Positions 36,985 through 49,420 of a stretch of DNA of 64,000 nucleotides are shown here, piece by piece (position 1 is the first letter of the stretch; every line of letters starts with the position of its first letter). The notes under the pieces were generated by a model. The model was not told the DNA's origin. It saw only the letters and a list, made by a program, of their open reading frames with translations, and did no database searches. The stretch comes from Heterocephalus glaber (Eukaryota; Chordata; Mammalia; Rodentia; Bathyergidae), in the NCBI RefSeq assembly GCF_000247695.1, contig NW_004624732.1:44527722-44591721 (forward strand). The letters run 5' to 3'. The translations under genes were made by a program, and so were the position numbers.

Positions 36985-39286
36985 TTGGTTATATGGTATG
37001 ATTTTTAGTTGTAACAGTCTCTGATATTGAGCAGATACTATAAATTGAGATGATATACATATTCAGAGGCAAATTGACTAATAAAAGCTGACTTTTGTGT
37101 TTATATTCATATCATTTTTCTAGTTTGTATGAAAATTAAACACATTCTGGAAGTAAAAAAAATGATTCAATAAAGCTTCAAATAATTTTCAGTAGTTTTT
37201 TCAAATTTAATATTTTACAATCATGTTTTCTAGCTTTTATTTTCCTTTGGAAAGTTACTATTTAAATTCATGTTAAAGATTATAAAAGGCTTTCTCAATG
37301 TTTTTACATGTTGCTTATTATCAGTTTAAAATTAAGAGTATCATATATATATTATTGTGACTTTGGAATTTTAAAATAAGAAAAAATATTTTTATATTTC
37401 CTGAGGTTTCAGAAACTGTAGTTTAATATAATAATTTCATTGTTTAGCTCTCAATGGATTAAATCAAAGTAGGTAAAAAGTAGACGATTTTTAGCTCTGG
37501 TCCCCTTCTTCTGTTTGTCAGTTTCAACTTGGGAATTTTAAATGGTTTACTTGAAAAGAAAATTATAATTTTTGTCCCTTCAAAGAATTTCTAGAGGTGA
37601 ACTTGGCAGAAGAGATTAAAGAAAGTGGAAATGAAGTACGATCCTTTTAATAAATTTTATTTATAGAAAAAAATACAGAGATATTGTCTCACAAAGGATT
37701 TTTTTCTTAGAAAACTACATTATTATACCTGAAAAATATTGTTATATGAAAACATATATGTATGTGTCCTATGGTTGTGGGAGAAATTTATTTTGAATTA
37801 TGTTTCCTATTGTTCCCTTTACATGATTTTTTAAAAAGCATAAATAAAACAAAATTTCCCGGGACAAAGGTCTAACAAGACTAATTAAATAAAGTTAATA
37901 CAGTGAATCATATCTCCCTGTAAAGTGTCAAAAAACAGTGTTGATATTTTAATGTGAGAGTCAAAACCATCAGTATCCATTTAACTTTTATATTTTCTTC
38001 CCCTGTCAGTCTTTTTAATCACTATGTTTTCAATTTTAAACAGAAACAAGTTCTTCTAACTTTCCACTCTCCCCAAGAAAGGTATACCTATGTTTAGTAT
38101 AGCTAGAAATAATGATATGCAATTGAAATATGTTGTCTATGACTGACTCCCTTGCACTAATCAAATATTTAAACTTTCTCCTTTTCTTATCACATTTAGG
38201 TCTCATATCAGATACACACAGGGAAGGAGCCTCTCTTTTAATTGTTCTTCTCAGTGTTATATGACACAGATTCTCTGTTGTAAACTTGTATTTTCATTCA
38301 GGACTTACCAGAAGTTTAAGATTCAGCCTAAAGAGTACAAATGTAGTACAATGCTCCTGTTCACTAGAGCTGGAGACTCTGCTGTAAAGTGAATATATTG
38401 TACATTGAGAGAAATCTGCTCTGAGCTTCTCTGAGAAGATGCTGAAATGCTGCATTACAAATTCCAAAATGAATTAATGAGGAACAACACTACAGATGAA
38501 ATGTATATATGTGTGTATCACAGCTAACATGGCAACTGGAATACAAAGCCTTTTTTCTCACATTTTGTAGGCCGTAGCATAAGCTTCCCACAGAGGAAGG
38601 GGATTAACAGCCTGTCTCCTTTGGGGTGGGGGAGTATGAGTTGAATAAAATGTAGAATCTGCAAATCGAGCTCTGAAATGATGAAGTTAACATTACATAT
38701 GTAGTCTATTATGGTAACTGGGAACATGTGTGTCATAATGTTGGGCAAACTTATTCTAAAAATGAGAGAAAGTAGAGCTAAAACTACCACCCTCCAAATT
38801 CTGTTCAACTTGCATGATCCAAGGCTATTCTATTAGGAAGGATTTGATAGAGTACCATTTTCCTCCTGTCCATCAAGGGTATCCCTACCCTTTTCTACCT
38901 CTTCACATTTTCCTCATTTAATGTTTAGATACATTTTCTATTTTTCATTTTGAGTGACTAATTTTCCCTAGCATGCTGGAGTGGCAGTACGGTCTTTCAG
39001 ACTTTGTTAGGCTTTTCTGAACCCACAGATGTCTTTAAATATCATGAACTTGAAATATTTCCCAAGGAAAAAAAAAATAGAAAATATCTTCTGACACAGG
39101 ACCTAAAAAAAGAAGGGGATTGGAAGACAGCAGGATGTTAGACCCCAGAAGAGAATTACTAAGACTTTGGTACCTAAATCATATACATCACTGTTTAAAA
39201 ACTCTGAAGCTGCTTGTACTCAGGTGTCTCTAGGCATATCTAGAATAAGCCATCTGAATGGGAAATATAATGGGGAATTGGTAATA
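36985..39286. other. AT-rich interval, nothing assigned
   Basis: No repeat or exon recognised. The 94-codon minus frame 38524-38808 has no domain or splice support. Confidence 0.4.
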
Positions 39287-39293
39287 AGCACAA
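39287..39293. repeat. Target-site duplication, left copy
   Basis: agcacaa; the same 7 bp occur at 47124-47130, directly outside the other end of the retroviral element. Confidence 0.55.
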
Positions 39294-39317
39294 ACTTTTA
39301 GTTTTTTAAATTTTTTT
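39294..39317 (-). other. A-rich tail of the retroviral copy
   Basis: T-rich on plus (agttttttaaattttttt). It starts right where the two R regions stop matching (after taagag on plus), 15-20 nt beyond AATAAA, which is where a polyadenylated transcript would end. Confidence 0.6.
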
Positions 39318-39331
39318 AAGAGTAGGAAAAA

Positions 39332-39337
39332 TTTATT
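39332..39337 (-). terminator. Poly(A) signal AATAAA in R
   Basis: Minus strand AATAAA; same signal at 47058-47063 in the other R copy. Confidence 0.7.
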
Positions 39338-39417
39338 GGGAGAAAGAAAGCTTCTGCCCAAGAGACAGAAGGGGGACTGGAAAGTGGGTTGCCCACCTAC
39401 CCCACTTTTCAAAGATG

Positions 39418-39424
39418 TTTTATA
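39418..39424 (-). promoter_or_regulatory. U3 TATA box
   Basis: Minus strand TATAAAA in the context GCTGTATAAAACATC. The point 30 nt downstream is 39394, which aligns with the right terminus of the whole element (47123). Confidence 0.65.
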
Positions 39425-39900
39425 CAGCAAAGCCATGTGGTGAGGCGGCTACAAAGTGGGACAAAATTGTAAAACCCAATGGAAATTTACAAGGCGGGCA
39501 TGAGGTGGGACAAAACCATGACCAACCAATAAGATTACAAGTACAGTCACCGAGGTAATATTGATGAAATGGGGGAGCAAGTCACATAGCAAGCTAGCAA
39601 GCTTACGAGGATTTTCAGTAAGGGTAGGGGTCAGGGATGTTTCCTGGAGAGGCTGGGTGAAGACCTTGACCCCTGACCCAGGTAATTGATACCTATTTAG
39701 AATATCAATCACTGCTATTTATCCCCAGGGGAAGCACAAGGGTGTGTAGTTTCTCTCCTTTTACAATTCTGGCCTGCAGTAAATGTGTCTTGATTGCCCT
39801 CCATGTTGGCTGCTCCTGGGCTGGCCCTGTCTAACTGCCTACAAGATATCTAATGAAGTTACATTAAGATACATTATTAAGTTATCTAATATCTGCAATA

Positions 39901-39912
39901 TTCCCCCCCTCT
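39901..39912 (-). other. Polypurine tract
   Basis: Minus strand AGAGGGGGGGAA immediately precedes the U3 start; primes plus-strand DNA synthesis in retroviruses. It fixes the U3 boundary at 39897. Confidence 0.7.
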
Positions 39913-42357
39913 GAAGTACCCCTAACTGCTGTGAGGGGGCAAAGGGCGAAGACCAATCTGGCTACTTCTGGCTGAAGAGGGTCATAGTTGTGATCAGCAG
40001 CCAAGAATTACTCTACAGAGGGTCTGTCTAAGGGCCTTTGATAGGCACCAGGCATTGTCATCTTGGGTAGCCTTATAGCTTTAAGCCTGGAGGAGACAAA
40101 ACCAAAGAAACAGTTAAGAATACATGGAGCAAATAGTAAGGTCAGCAGGAGTGCTGTGAATATAGCCAACAAGGGTTTCCATTGGAAGGAACTAGTAACA
40201 GCCTCCTACAGAGGATAAGGAGAAGGTCCAGGGGACTTCAGAATCCATCATAGAAGTAATTTAGCAGTTATGAGTTGTTTGCAAGGTTGATCTGGTGGAT
40301 CCCGGTAAAAGAATTCTAGTACATTTGTCATTGGTTCCATTTGTATGACTGCTTAGAGTTTGGCAGCCTCTAGGCAAGAATAAACCAAACTTTTAAGAAA
40401 TTAGAGCATGTGTAATCTAAGCATAAGCACACTAGAATGGAAGGGCAGGTTGGGAAGAAAGTCACACTTAGAAATTGAAATAGTGATTGTAACCTGCTGG
40501 CTCTAATAGATTCTATCATAGTTTTTTCCTAATAATCCATAACTGTGGTCAGCTACTGGTGTAGCTAGAAACTGCCAGAAGGGGTCAGTGACTGGAGCCC
40601 ATTGTTATATCTACCTTTATTACTATGGCATTATTTTGTACCTCTTTTGGTTATTCTATTCTGCTGGGTGTTTAAAACCAAGTTAAAGTGAGACCTGTGT
40701 CAATCAGTATGAACCTCTTACTATCTATCAAGGTCAGTTACGTCTCCTCAGGCATTACTTTGGAACCATGCATAGAGTCTCTCAGCTTCTCTCTCAGTGT
40801 CAGCCATCAGGATGGGTCATGGCTTTGCTTGACCATGTTGCTTTCAGTGAAAGCATAGGGGACTTTTCCCTCTTTGTGACACTCCTTTGGCACATGGTAC
40901 ATTTGTCCTCTGGTGCCCAACAATCTCCCTGCTGAGGATGTTGAGTAACTTACCAAAGATATAGGATCCTGTAGGAAAGGTTCCTTTGTGTCCTGGATCT
41001 TTATTGACCTTGAGGGGCCAGGGCCAAAATATTGGCTGTCTTTATAGCTCAGTTACCTTTCTAGTTTTAGTCTGTAAACTTAAGCTGTTGAACACCTAGA
41101 AGAGAAGATCAGTGACATAAGTATTTCAGTAGGAGCAGTGAGCTTAACTATTATAATAGTTAAGATATCAAGCACCTTTGAAGTATAAAGCACAGTTAGA
41201 GGGCTGTTATTTCTTACCAACCATGATTGTTTTAGTAACTGAATCCCTGCAGAATGTTAACAGACAACAGTTATACATTATAGAGAAACTTAAGATCAAG
41301 AGCTACACAGTATTTTAGCATGTCAATCATGATGACATTTTCTTTGCAACACATGTCCATCTCAGTATGGAATAGTCTTTTAGTCAAACACCTCCGTCTG
41401 ATCACAAGACATTAAATGGCATAAAGAAAACTCTTATTTGTTATCCTTTAGTAGGATGCCATCTAAAGAGAATATACATATTGGCCTATAAATGTACCTT
41501 ACAAGTTCATAATGTTTAGCCTCTAATTTTAGTGTGTGTCATTGTTTCAACTGTTTGGTGACTGAACATCCCTAAGTGTGGTGACACATATAACATACAT
41601 CACATGAGTTTTTAAGAAAACTACTATTTGACTGGTTATCTCATGCTGGCTTGACATATACCTCTTATCACAAGTAGCTGGAGTGCAAGAGAAAGGCAGA
41701 TACCTGAGTTTCAGGTATCTGAAAAAAATGATCATTACCATAAACAATATCCCAGGAGATTTGTACACTCTGAAGGCATGAATGTATACACCATTAAATA
41801 ACAATAACTATCAGTTACATGAAACCCTTTGTCCCTTAATTTTGTTTTTTACCAAGAACATTTTAAATAAAACCTTGTTTTCCCACAGAAAATTTAGACC
41901 ATGACCAATGTATATATATATATAAAACAATAATATGTTTAGCAATGTATTTCCCACTGAGGCTATGGAAATTATTGGGGTCTCCTTTGTGAACAAATGC
42001 TGGAATAAATTTTTCCAGGCAGCTGCTCCTTTATTTACCAAGGAGAGTCCTGTCCCATAATTTAAGTCCAAGAGTCTTTATTATTTTAACAAATCTTTAG
42101 ATGACCTATTAGAACTAGATCATAACAATTAACACATTATTTTGACCAATGAAAGATTTCCAAGATATTACACATCTTAAAAAATCCATAATTCCAAAAG
42201 AAAAAAGCTCAAACATAACAGCTGTATGTGTTGTAACAAATTGAACAGAGAGACACACACATAAGGCAACTTGTATATAAACCAGAGTGCACTCAGATGT
42301 ATTTGGCCAAGTTGAATTATAATAACTTTTATAATTTGGGGGTTTATAACTACAAAA

Positions 42358-42375
42358 AAGACTAGTCAGAACTTT
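42358..42375. repeat. Target-site duplication of the ID SINE, left copy
   Basis: aagactagtcagaacttt, repeated without mismatch at 42471-42488. Confidence 0.95.
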
Positions 42376-42470
42376 TTATTTTTATTTTTATTTTTTGGTA
42401 CCAGGGATTGAACTCCAGTCCTTGTGCTTGTGAGGCAGGTGAAGGAACCACTGAGCTAAATCCCCAGCCC
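42376..42470 (-). mobile_element. ID-type tRNA-derived SINE, minus strand, inside the retrovirus
   Basis: Minus strand begins GGGCTGGGGATTTAGCTCAG (A box), has GGAGTTCAATCC (B box) and ends in an (AAAAAT)n tail. A perfect 18-bp duplication brackets it, so this is a clean L1-mediated insertion that post-dates the retroviral element. Confidence 0.95.
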
Positions 42471-42488
42471 AAGACTAGTCAGAACTTT
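42471..42488. repeat. Target-site duplication of the ID SINE, right copy
   Basis: Identical to 42358-42375. Confidence 0.95.
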
Positions 42489-43791
42489 GTAGATCAAGTA
42501 ACAGAGATCTCTTGTAATAAGAATCAAAAGGAATAAAAATCCTCTACACCTGTGAAAGCAAAAATAGTTTGAAGATGGGCCATAAGCTGACAGTTTGTCT
42601 GACTGGAATACCCAGCTATACAGGCTTCTCATTGTTGCTTTGATAACCATAGTTGTTAGCCACATGTAATTGTTCCCTCTAAAGGGACGCACCATTAAAG
42701 GTAATTTTAACTATCTCCAGTGGGGTCTGCTCAGGCCAGGTTTGGGAATAGAAAGACTAAGTGACACTCTTTGGAGGTAGATATGAATTCTAAACAGTGA
42801 GGGACAAAGGCCTGCCGAAGCTCCAACCTGCTGTGTTGCAAATGTCTACCTATGATAGTTTTTTCCATTTTGATAAAAAACAAAGGAAATGGAGGTATCC
42901 CCATCTATCCCTCTTGTTCTGTGCCCAATCTAAGGTGTCCCTTAGACTTTATCTCATCCAGTGCCAGTGGCAGCAGACTAAATGTGCAAAGTGGCCAGAG
43001 CCAGGTTAGCTATTTTTACCATTCTCTAATTTTTGCCTGAGGGATGAAGGACAGATACATCTGAAATAAAACTTTTACATTTCTTTTTTGAGAGTTTCAA
43101 TATTAAACGTAGACCAGTTTTCTATATGGCCCAGAGATAAGTGAAGGTCAGCTTTACTCTGGAAGGATTCCAGGGAGGGAGACTCACCATTCTGGAAGCT
43201 TTGTCTTGAAATCCAGCAGCCACAGAAGAAGGAAGTGCCTTGAATCAAACTGCTTTATTTCTCAGGGGCAGAGCAGTGGAGAAGGGACAGAAAAGTGCCT
43301 TAAGTATGGCATAATAACTAAATCTTAACCATCTCAGGTGTAGAAGGACAATTAAGATCAGGAGCTTTTCCAGAGTGGATCTGTGATCCTTAGCAAAATG
43401 TGTCTCCAGAGACAAAAGCTATGATTGACTCCAACTGAATTGCCAAGCAGAAAGTCAAACCAATAATCAAAGAACCCAAATGGCTACTTTTAGCCTCTTG
43501 AAAGAGAATGAAAGTGTTCTAACTATATTGTTTAGGGCTTACCCTTTTAATGAATTACTCTGAATCTATAATATCTAATTTATGACTTAAATACCCTACA
43601 GGCTGTTGAGCAGCTCCCTGATCTTGTAGAAACACTCTCAACACCATGTCTCACCTTTTATTAACATACAAACTGAAACAGTATCCTGTATGTAGGGACC
43701 TAAAGTGCTTGTTTGAGCTTCTGGAATGCAGTCTGGGAATAAGGTTTCCAGGTGTCTGTCTCTTGGGTTTTTCTATAAGCTAACAGAGGGG

Positions 43792-44100
43792 TCATGTAAT
43801 CTCACTATATCCTGCTATCTGAAGGCCACAAAAGCCTGTTATTTCTAGGAATCTCTTTAGCTGTTTTAGAGTCTTGGGCTGTGGAAAAGAAAGAAATGGT
43901 TTAATTCTTTCTTCCCCCAGTCTTTGAGTTCCCTTAGATATAATAAGGCCTAAATATTTTACCTCAAGGCTGCAAAGCTGTGCCTTAGATCTAGAAACAT
44001 GATAACCCCTGTCTGTTAGAAAATTCAGCAGAGCAGATGTCTTGGCTAGAAAGCTCTTCTGAGGAGGCACATAACATTATATCATCTACATATTGCAAGA
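43792..44100 (-). pseudogene. pol: Retroviral pol fragment: reverse transcriptase active-site and thumb region
   Basis: A 92-codon open stretch (44070 to 43792, minus) reads like the RT region just after the catalytic site of gammaretrovirus-like class I ERVs; key visible words are KAQLC, VKYLGL, ISKGT and TLKQLKRFL. Just upstream, 44092-44081 encodes the YVDD catalytic box, but in a different frame, so a small indel near 44060 separates them. Flanking pol, gag and env sequence shows only stops and shifts. No function is possible. The words support a class I assignment; the exact family is not determined. Confidence 0.8.
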
Positions 44101-46760
44101 CTGTGACTTGGGAAAAACTATAGTATTTTCTTTTATCAAATCAGGATCTAGGGATTTCCTCATCTTTTTCCTGACAGTTGACAATTTAAAATAATTGAAG
44201 GGCTTAGTTCTCATCTTTCTTAGATCTTCAAGAATACATGCCTGAAAATTTCTTCTATTTAATCTCCTATCTGATTGGCAGGCCAGTGGGGCTCTTGTGT
44301 AGGAACTACTTGTTATCCAGTAGGAACTAGTTTTTCCCCTGGCTTCCTGTCTTTTGAGCTTCCAAAATTAAGCTAATATGCCTCTATATGTAGTAGCAGT
44401 TTGTAATACTACTTGTCTCTCATTAGAAATCAATGTTTGATTTAAGAGCAACATTACATCTTGCTAATCTAATCCATAGGTCTGAGTAAATTCTCTAAAG
44501 ACCTCGATGTACATATCAGGTTCATCTGAAAACTTTCTTCTCATTTGATCTGTCTTCGATCACTGAGAGAAAAAGACACATGTACGCAGGGTGTCCTATA
44601 TTTGCATTTACTTCCTGGAATGGATATTGTCTTTGAGGGACCTGAACAACTTAGCCTCATAGAGAATGATGGATATAGCCTCATAGAGATTAATTATAGC
44701 TGGCCTAGATATTCCACCCTCAGCATCTGGTGGTTAGGGTGTGGAGTAGCCTAAGGCTTAGAGGCACTGACTGCCTTAAGGGTGAGGTATCTCTCATTTT
44801 TCTATGGCCCACATTTACATTTGAACACAAGCAAGAATAACTTCTTAATGTGAAGAAAATCTCAACATAAGATTATTTTGACCATTTTCTCTCTTTTACA
44901 GTATAATTCTAATTCTGAGATAGCATCATAGTACTTTCCTCTGTGTACTTGGCTTTAGGAGGTAGGCACATCATGCTTGGGTGTAAAGAAATACTAAACT
45001 GCTCCTTAATAAATTCCAAAGGAGCAAGAGGTTCAGATATGGAGTTCCTAATCTGAAACAAGAGAAACAAATATGGAGTCCCATAAGTCTCTGCTTGATT
45101 CCTGTCCCCTAGGGCATCCCCCAAGGTTTATACCACTCCAGGATAGGTAGCTACCATCTGGAGAGATAACCAGAAAATAAAACCAGACTGAACTATCTAC
45201 CCTTTACCAGCACTCGATCTTATCTTCCTCAGGGAACTCATATTCTTACTCCACTAGGTACTCTCAAAGCACAAGTTACAATTGAGTTTAGCCATAACAA
45301 TCATGTTTAGAGAAGGAAGTACTGGTAGCAAATCAAGAGATTTAAACCTCTGCTTTCTAGTTCCTTGAAAGAGAGAGAGGAGAATAGGTCAATAGTCAAA
45401 TTAGGGCACTTTTCCTGCTAAAGAGATCACCTCCAGAGATTTTTCAGAGATTCTGCCCTGGGCCCTACGGCAGAGAAAGCTCTGAGAAATTTCTGTTGTC
45501 TATCCAGACATTTAGGCAACTTTTATTAGCAAGACAAGGCTACTCCTTTAAGGTTCATTTTAAATTCCTTAAGTATTTGAAACTCATAGGTCCTCCTAGC
45601 AGCCATAATCTAGATAGTAAAGGCACTCTTATCAACTTCCTATGAACGCATGAAGAGAAAGACTGACCAAAACAGTCCCTTGTTCTAGTTTGCATGTAAA
45701 AACACAAATGCAAGTTACTGATTGCTATTTTCCCTAGTGTAAGACAAAACAGTTGTTGCAAGTTGCCTTAGTCTGACTTTCTGGAAGAAGGAATGGTCTG
45801 ACTACAAGGCATTCTCAAATGAACTCCCAATGAGTTGAAGAAAAGTTTGAGGGGAGTTTCTAACTCACTAGCAGAGAGAAAAAGTCCAAATAAAGCTCAA
45901 GCTGGTTAAACATCCCAAAATCACCATATATCACTCTATAAGTCCACAACTTAGCAGCAAAGGTATTTTTTTCTACACACATAAATGATGAAGACAATGC
46001 CTAGAGGGGAGAAAAGGTTCAGGTAGCTTTTAATCTATCAAAGATTTATTTTTTTAAATCATTTGTGAAGAGATCTGTCTTATTAGTAGTAGAGAAACAG
46101 TCCAAACCTGTAGCTCAACTCTTAATGGTGGCTTAAGAAAGGGGTCTGATGGCATCGTTTCAGATCACTCCGAGACAGAGGATATCTGACGATCACTGAC
46201 CGAGTTCCCCTTTCACCTCATGGAGGGGTCCAGATAGGGACAAGATGTGGAGATTTTCTGCTGATTACCCAGATGAGCTGTCAGGAGCTAGTTTCTTCTT
46301 AGGGACCTTTGGGTATCTGCCAGAGAGTAGCCCTGGCCGTGACCCCTCAGTTGTCACCTCAGTTTCTGCTAGTTCCACACAATCAGAAATCTGTCTCTGA
46401 AAGGAACCCAATTTCCTATCTGCTCAACATTCCACCCACCACTGGTCTCAATGGGAGTGGGGATTCACCAGAGGGCAAGTGGAGAAACCTGTCCTCTGCT
46501 TTGAGAGTGGCAGCTGCCCTAAAGGCAATTACTAGCTGGCAGAGTAACCACTATTTGGCATTCTGTAAGGGACAGATAAAAGCCTGAACTGTCTTTATCT
46601 GAGATGATTTTATAAAAGACCCATTTTGTAGCATTTTTAAGCAACTAAGTCCAAATGCAACACATAACAAGAATAAAATGTAATTTTAACAAAAGACAAT
46701 GCATAAGAAAATTAAGAAATTTCAAACATTTAAAATACACAGCTTAAAATTAAGACACTT

Positions 46761-46903
46761 TTGAAACAAAAGCTGAAACAAAGGCCAGAATTTATGAAAC
46801 AAAAACAAGAATCTATGAAACAAATCTCAAGAGCCTATGAAACAAAAGGTTATAATCTATGAAGGAAAAAGACTAAAGTTAGAACCTGTGAAAGAAAACT
46901 CTT
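46761..46903. repeat. Short tandem repeats in the retroviral leader
   Basis: About five imperfect ~22-bp units built on the phrase aatctatgaaacaaa (46790, 46811, 46833, 46854 and a worn copy at 46883). They lie between the primer-binding site and the gag region. Confidence 0.75.
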
Positions 46904-46917
46904 ACCTCTGACCAGTA

Positions 46918-46937
46918 ATCTTGGCGGAAGACCTCCA
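46918..46937 (-). other. Degenerate primer-binding site, tRNA-Gln type
   Basis: On minus, TGGAGGTC at 46937-46930 matches the start of a tRNA-Gln PBS; the following CTTCCGCCAAGAT matches the rest only with an indel. It sits just after the U5 end (CA at 46942-46941, then TTT). Confidence 0.5.
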
Positions 46938-47123
46938 AAATGATATAGGGGGAAGAGATGTAACTCCCAAACCTACTAGATATCTGAAACGCGAATTTGT
47001 GTTCTCTAAAATTGAAGAATGAATTCTAGGAACAACAGAGGTTAAGAGCAGGAAAAATTTATTGGGAGAAAGAAAGCTTCTGCCTAAGAGAGACAGAAGG
47101 GGGACCGGAAAGTGGGTTGCTCC
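46938..47123 (-). repeat. 5' LTR portion: R and U5 only
   Basis: R (47123-47042) is shared with the left LTR; U5 (about 47041-46941) is not found at the left end. U3 and TATA are missing here. R starts GGAGCAACCCACTTTCC on minus. Confidence 0.75.
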
Positions 47124-47130
47124 AGCACAA
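47124..47130. repeat. Target-site duplication, right copy
   Basis: agcacaa, as at 39287-39293. Confidence 0.55.
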
Positions 47131-49289
47131 TGAAATGATAACTCAATCCCAGTCTAAAGAATTACTGAGTTCAAAATAAGAAATAAATAATGGAAGATTA
47201 GAATGTGGAAAGGAATTCAGCCTAAATATCAAGAGAAAGAAAGAAGCAAAATGTTAAAAAATGGAAACAACATGGCAGATTACACATGCTCTGAGTTCAA
47301 ATGCACTGATGTATTGAAGTTAATTTGAAACTTGTCTAAATTCATTGACTCTTTTGGGATCTTACATTATTTTTTTCCCTCTCATTGATTTGGTGACTTT
47401 TGTTTGATTATTCTTTTATTTTCTTCATTTATTATTCAGCTTAAGACGTGAACATTTTATTATAATGTACTTCTAAAATTTTGTCATTTAACTCCTTATT
47501 GGTGCTATTGAAAATGCTATGCTTTAATCTCAACTGTGTGCACCCCAATCCAATTCATTTTCTAGGGATTCCAGAATACCAACTCATCACCAGAGATGGT
47601 TTTTAAATCAAGAAGGTAGGGAGATTTCAATCAGTAGTCAGTGTACAGGCAAAAACTAGGTGGAGGGTGAGCACATGATACTCTTAGATTGGTCATCCTG
47701 CCAAATACTCAAGGAGAGGAGTATAGAATTTCTAACTCCAGATGCAAGTGGTTTTCCTTGCCAATTATTTCTCTAAAATATGTTAACACTATTCTTCATC
47801 TCTGTTATGCTTGTAGTTAGTTGCAGTCCTCCTTAACTTCCTACTTCCCATTTGTATTGCCTCTTTCTATTAGGGTGGTCCTTACTTTTCCCTTATTTAG
47901 CTTTTTCTCACATTATACATTTTATGCACCTTTGCCAAGTTAATAATCCCAGGAAAAAATTCCCACAATCTACAATATCATGACTTTCTCAAAATTTTCA
48001 GAAACTTTATCATATAAACCATGTATTCTTAACATGGTATTTAATGACTCCCATAATTTGGGTCATCTTTATTTACATACTTATCTTCTAATGATTATTT
48101 TTATTCTCCTTTACTCTAGTTAAATGTTGCCCCAATCATCCAAACTCAATTCACATGTTCTTTTTGCTCTTAGGAGTCCTTGGTCTGAAAAGTCTCTTTT
48201 CCCACTGTAATATGAAGTCTGGGGCCACACTCTATGTTAGATGAAAATTTTCTTTTTTTCCACTTACATAATTACTCCTGAAAGTTTTAAATTTATACAC
48301 ATTTTGTGGCGCTTTATTTTTTATCTTATAGTACATTTCTAATGTTCAGCTCTCTCTGACACTATATCAGTTGTATCTTTCTTAGTTCCATTATACAATT
48401 CATGATCCTTTCCAGCATGGTCTTAAAGGTAAGGTTTTAACGGTAAGATTATATTTCTACAGCTCCTAGAATGTTGCTTAACTCATAAAAACTCACCAGT
48501 ATCTGTTGAGTAGATTGACAAATATGTTTGAGTTCAACACTTGTACATCCTAAATGCATTTACAAGTTTCTTGAAGATTCTAGCTGTTTATTTATTTTTT
48601 GTAAACAGTGTCATTTATTCATAGCTTTCAGTTATTTGTGCCTATATGTTTCAAAAGGCCTTATCCAATATGTTACTCAGAACTTCCATCCTTTAACTGT
48701 CCCCAAGATTAAATCAGTTTAATCACATCTTAATAATTTACAGGAAAGTTTAGTTTTTCATAGAAAATAAGAGACTGAAAAAGGTATTGAGAATTTCATG
48801 ACTTTGTAACCTTGGATTGGGGGTTCTTATGAAAATTATGCCTTTAATTGTGAGATGAACTAATTTCTTATTCCTAGTTAGGTGTTCAACTATTCATTTT
48901 AGTATCATGAAAGAACCATTCATTTTGATATGATGTAGACCCAAGGAAATGTAAAACATTAAATAAATATTCATATCATGTGATCATACTAGATATTTGT
49001 ACCTAGTAGGTCCACAGAATATATTTGTGGACTGATGAATTTTTTTTCTTCAATTAGTTGACTGAAAGTCACTCTTCTTTTCTTATATGAATTGCGACTA
49101 GAAATTTTGTTAACAATTGTTATAAATAATAACTATTTTGTCTTATTGAAAATATATTGTGTCTGTTCTTGCCAAAATAAATGTTTGAAAACAGTTTTAA
49201 AAAATTGGGCAGTAATGTCTTTGACATAAATAGATTGCAACCGATTTATATAGCTAATTTTGTTAATTATTTCACAGTTTACAAAATAT
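47131..49289. other. AT-rich interval, nothing assigned
   Basis: No repeat or exon recognised. Confidence 0.4.
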
Positions 49290-49420
49290 TGAATTATATA
49301 TTTATTATTTAATTTAATTTTCCAAATAGTCCTATGAGGTGAGTGAAGTTAATTTATTTTACATATAAGAAAATGAAATTATAAAGAATTTAAATCCTGA
49401 ATATCCAGAAATATAACAAC
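49290..49420 (+). mobile_element. MIR fragment
   Basis: agtcctatgaggtgagtgaa, attttacatataagaaaatg and aaagaatttaaatcctgaa resemble the MIR 'ccctatgaggtaggt ... ttttacagatgagg' core. Confidence 0.5.

Larger units (their letters stand above)
39318..39897 (-). repeat. 3' LTR of the element: U3 and R
   Basis: On minus, U3 begins TGCAGATATTAG at 39897, next to the polypurine tract. U3 is about 504 bp to the inferred start site near 39394; R is about 77 bp. R matches 47042-47123 with a few substitutions and one 2-bp indel. U5 appears absent, replaced by the A-rich tail. Confidence 0.75.
39294..47123 (-). mobile_element. Class I (gammaretrovirus-like) endogenous retrovirus, probably an L1-processed copy
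   Basis: Reading on the minus strand from 47123: R and U5 without U3, a degenerate tRNA-Gln-type primer-binding site, a leader with short tandem repeats, a ruined gag-pol region with RT remnants around 44 kb, a polypurine tract, a full U3, R with its AATAAA, and an A-rich tail. All coding regions are broken by stops and frameshifts. The right end corresponds to a position 30 nt downstream of the TATA box in the left LTR, i.e. the transcription start. With the tail and a 7-bp flanking repeat, this fits reverse transcription of the viral RNA by LINE-1 machinery. The alternative is an ordinary provirus whose right U3 was deleted and whose left U5 decayed. An ID SINE inserted later. Confidence 0.85.

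Noticed and set aside
39264..39300. Weak similarity of this stretch to the U5 at 46941-46985, which would make a complete left LTR
   Set aside because: Needs several gaps and a ~48-bp deletion; the A-rich tail, start-site-aligned right end and flanking repeat fit a processed copy better. Kept as the main alternative.
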